From NCBI RefSeq assembly GCF_003245365.1, contig NZ_NBIU01000001.1:115592-179591 (forward strand): a DNA stretch of 64,000 nt. The letters are read 5' to 3'. Positions 62,629 through 64,000 of this stretch are shown here, in pieces. Below the pieces are notes generated by a model. That model was not told where the DNA came from. It did not search any database and was given only the letters and a program-made list of their open reading frames with translations. Made by a program: the position numbers and the translations under genes. Numbering within the stretch: the first letter of the stretch is position 1; the number at the start of each line of letters is the position of its first letter. Source of the DNA: Helicobacter valdiviensis (GTDB lineage: Bacteria > Campylobacterota > Campylobacteria > Campylobacterales > Helicobacteraceae).

Positions 62629-63695
62629 ATGAAAATCACCCCCCCCCCCCACATAACTATCAAAAATATCTTGAAAATCCCACTTTTATAAGAAGATACC
62701 TAAAAGCAAATATTAACAAATATAGCCGTTTTTTAAGAGGTGAGCGAAATCTAGCAAGAATCTACAAGCTTCCCATTGCTTTTTTTGCTGAAAAATTCTT
62801 TTTAGAAAACTATTTTAAAAAGCGTATTTTAAAAGGCAAAATAGATATTCCTTACTTAGAGCTTGTCTTAACCACAAAATGCACAATGCGTTGCGTATCC
62901 TGTATGGATTTAATGCAATATTTTTCCCCCAATAACCAATATTCAGCAACTTTTGAAGGTATCAAAGAAAGCATAGAAACTCTACTTGCCAAAATAGATA
63001 CTATTTCACATTTAAGAATTATTGGAGGAGAACCTCTACTTTTTAAAGAATTGCCAAAACTAGTGCAGTATTTAGGCACTAAAAAACAAATTCTTACTTT
63101 AAATATCATAACTAATGGAACCATTGAACTAAAAGAAGAATTGCTTTTAAGCCTAAAAGCTATCAAAAAAAAGATAAAGGTTAGCATCTCTGATTATTCT
63201 TACTCTCCTAATCTTAAAGTCCCTCTTAAACATGAGCAAATATTTACTTCTCTAAAAAAGTATAAAATCCCTTACCAATTCCTAAAAGGCTCAAAAGAAG
63301 CCACTTGGCAAGAACCTGGAAAAATCTATAAAAGAAACCGCACCAAAGAAGAAAATATCCTAAATTTTAAAGCTTGCGGAATGCCTTGTGTTAGCCTTAT
63401 GAGCACAGAAGGCATCAGAGACAATGAGGGCAAAACCAAAGAAAATGCACATGTTTTAGCAAAAAGTGGGGCAATTTTTGTCTGTCCTGTAGCTAGCTCA
63501 CTTTCGCGTTTAAAAGGCTTAGAAGAGTTTAATGGAGATTTTATAGACTTACAAGAAGATAAAAGTAGATTTTTTGACTTTTATGCGCAAGACTTTTTTA
63601 AAGCCTGTGATTATTGCCATGACTACACTAAAGAAAGAGGTGTTGTGCCTGTTGCTATCCAAACCAAAGAAATTTTAGAGCTAAAACCAAACTAA
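62629..63695 (+). pseudogene. Phase-variable radical SAM gene, currently out of frame
   Basis: From ATG 62629, with GGAG 5 nt upstream, the frame reads MKITPPP and enters a C12 tract (62639-62650). With 12 C it stops at 62691. With 10 or 13 C it would read through HNYQKYLENPTFIRRYLKAN to one 355-residue protein (with 13 C) without other interruption. That protein has the radical SAM motif C-TMR-C-VS-C at about 62880-62900 and IGGEPLLF, typical of the family. Late cysteines (FKACGMPCVS, FVCPVASS, KACDYCHDY) suggest an auxiliary cluster. Translation from the internal ATG 62886 would lose the first cluster Cys, so it is not a likely product. Substrate unknown. Confidence 0.8.
62639..62650 (+). 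repeat. C12 phase-variation tract
   Basis: Twelve C at codons 4-8 of the radical SAM gene. Frame is restored by 10 or 13 C. Second long C run in the accessory region (the other is C14 at 54574). Confidence 0.85.
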
Positions 63696-63828
63696 TTTAA
63701 TTTCTTTTGGTTTTTCTAGAAAACTTTTTTATGCTTTACTTTTCTTTTAATAAAGCTTTTAAAATGTCATTCTTGTATTGCCTATTAAGAGTAAAAAGTA
63801 ATCCGTTGTATTTTTTATTTCCTAATAA

Positions 63829-64000
63829 AAAGTTTTAAACTTTGTAACCCTTTTAAAGGGTTTAAAGTCTTAAAATTCCTTTTTAAAAGATAAGAAGTAA
63901 AAGCTAAAAATAATCTTTTAGCCTCCTTACCCGCTTTATCTTCCAAAGACTAATTTTAATAGTTTTAAGCATAAGTTAAGCGGGTTTTACTTAGAATATT
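63829..64000. repeat. Long repeat, copy C, cut by window end
   Basis: Matches copies A and B from the AACCCTTT / AAAGGGTT hairpin to beyond the sRNA candidate. The peptide ORF would lie past position 64000. It has one A fewer before AATAAT and one change after the T4 run. It follows the radical SAM gene directly, so it occurs in a third genomic context. Confidence 0.85.
63920..63988 (+). ncRNA. Candidate antitoxin-like sRNA, copy C
   Basis: Same 69 nt as in copies A and B, including the AGCCTCCTTA seed and the closing GC stem with T4. Its -10-like AATAAT is at 63909-63914. Confidence 0.4.

Noticed and set aside
62886..63695. Radical SAM protein starting at the internal ATG 62886
   Set aside because: That start would cut off the first Cys of the cluster motif, and an upstream ATG with a ribosome binding site is joined by the same frame except for the C tract.

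Overview
The window looks like chromosomal DNA from an epsilonproteobacterium, most probably an enterohepatic Helicobacter. It is AT-rich, with many TTG/GTG starts preceded by AAGGA-type ribosome binding sites. Its genes are typical of Campylobacterales: xerH with a dif-like site, a CprR/HsrA-type regulator, a PflA-like flagellar protein, mqo, class II DAHP synthase, split pycB, and the tal-rplY-pth-lptG and argF-UPF0763-hemN orders. The species call is inference; no rRNA or tRNA gene was seen.

Positions 1-51.1 kb are mostly core genome. From left to right: ppsA (5' end outside the window), serB, tal-rplY-pth-lptG, purH, and an amino-acid ABC transporter with a CjaA-like binding lipoprotein. 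Next come xerH with a candidate dif site and a decayed plasmid-like module, the cprRS two-component pair, class II DAHP synthase, gltA, and lolA / secA-lolC/E-radical SAM. Then follow an AsmA-like protein, xthA-ybeY, murG, a gene resembling a flagellum-dependent secreted protein family, rpoD, and a cluster with a nitrilase-fold protein, xseB and a PflA-like TPR protein. After that come a metallophosphoesterase, azlCD, an Spx/ArsC-like protein, an NlpC/P60 lipoprotein, mqo, a divergent XRE-cupin regulator/LysE exporter pair, a thioesterase, trmL, hypA, argF-UPF0763-hemN-(Fe-S) oxidoreductase, and pycB-xseA.

Positions 51.1-64 kb are an accessory, repeat-rich region. It holds two filamentous-haemagglutinin-like (TpsA-type) genes in opposite orientations, with GLUG-like repeats and a shared C-terminal Cys-X11-Cys motif. 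Each is split once: one by a frameshift at an A7 run, the other by a single in-frame TAA. Around them are dispersed palindromic repeats, an ankyrin protein, a PilJ-like sensor stub, a small lipoprotein, and two long poly-C tracts. One tract (C12) sits in the first codons of a radical SAM gene and puts it out of frame.

The most novel-looking element is a ~450-bp repeat present twice in full (about 56.0-56.4 and 60.6-61.0 kb) and once cut by the window end (63.83 kb onward). Each complete copy carries, on the minus strand, an unannotated 21-codon ORF for a hydrophobic peptide behind a perfect AAGGAGG. On the plus strand, all three copies carry a conserved ~70-nt segment with a -10-like box and a GC hairpin plus T-run. 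Its predicted 5' end is complementary to the Shine-Dalgarno sequence of the peptide ORF. This layout suggests a repeated type I toxin-antitoxin or small-peptide/sRNA module; that function is inferred, not shown.
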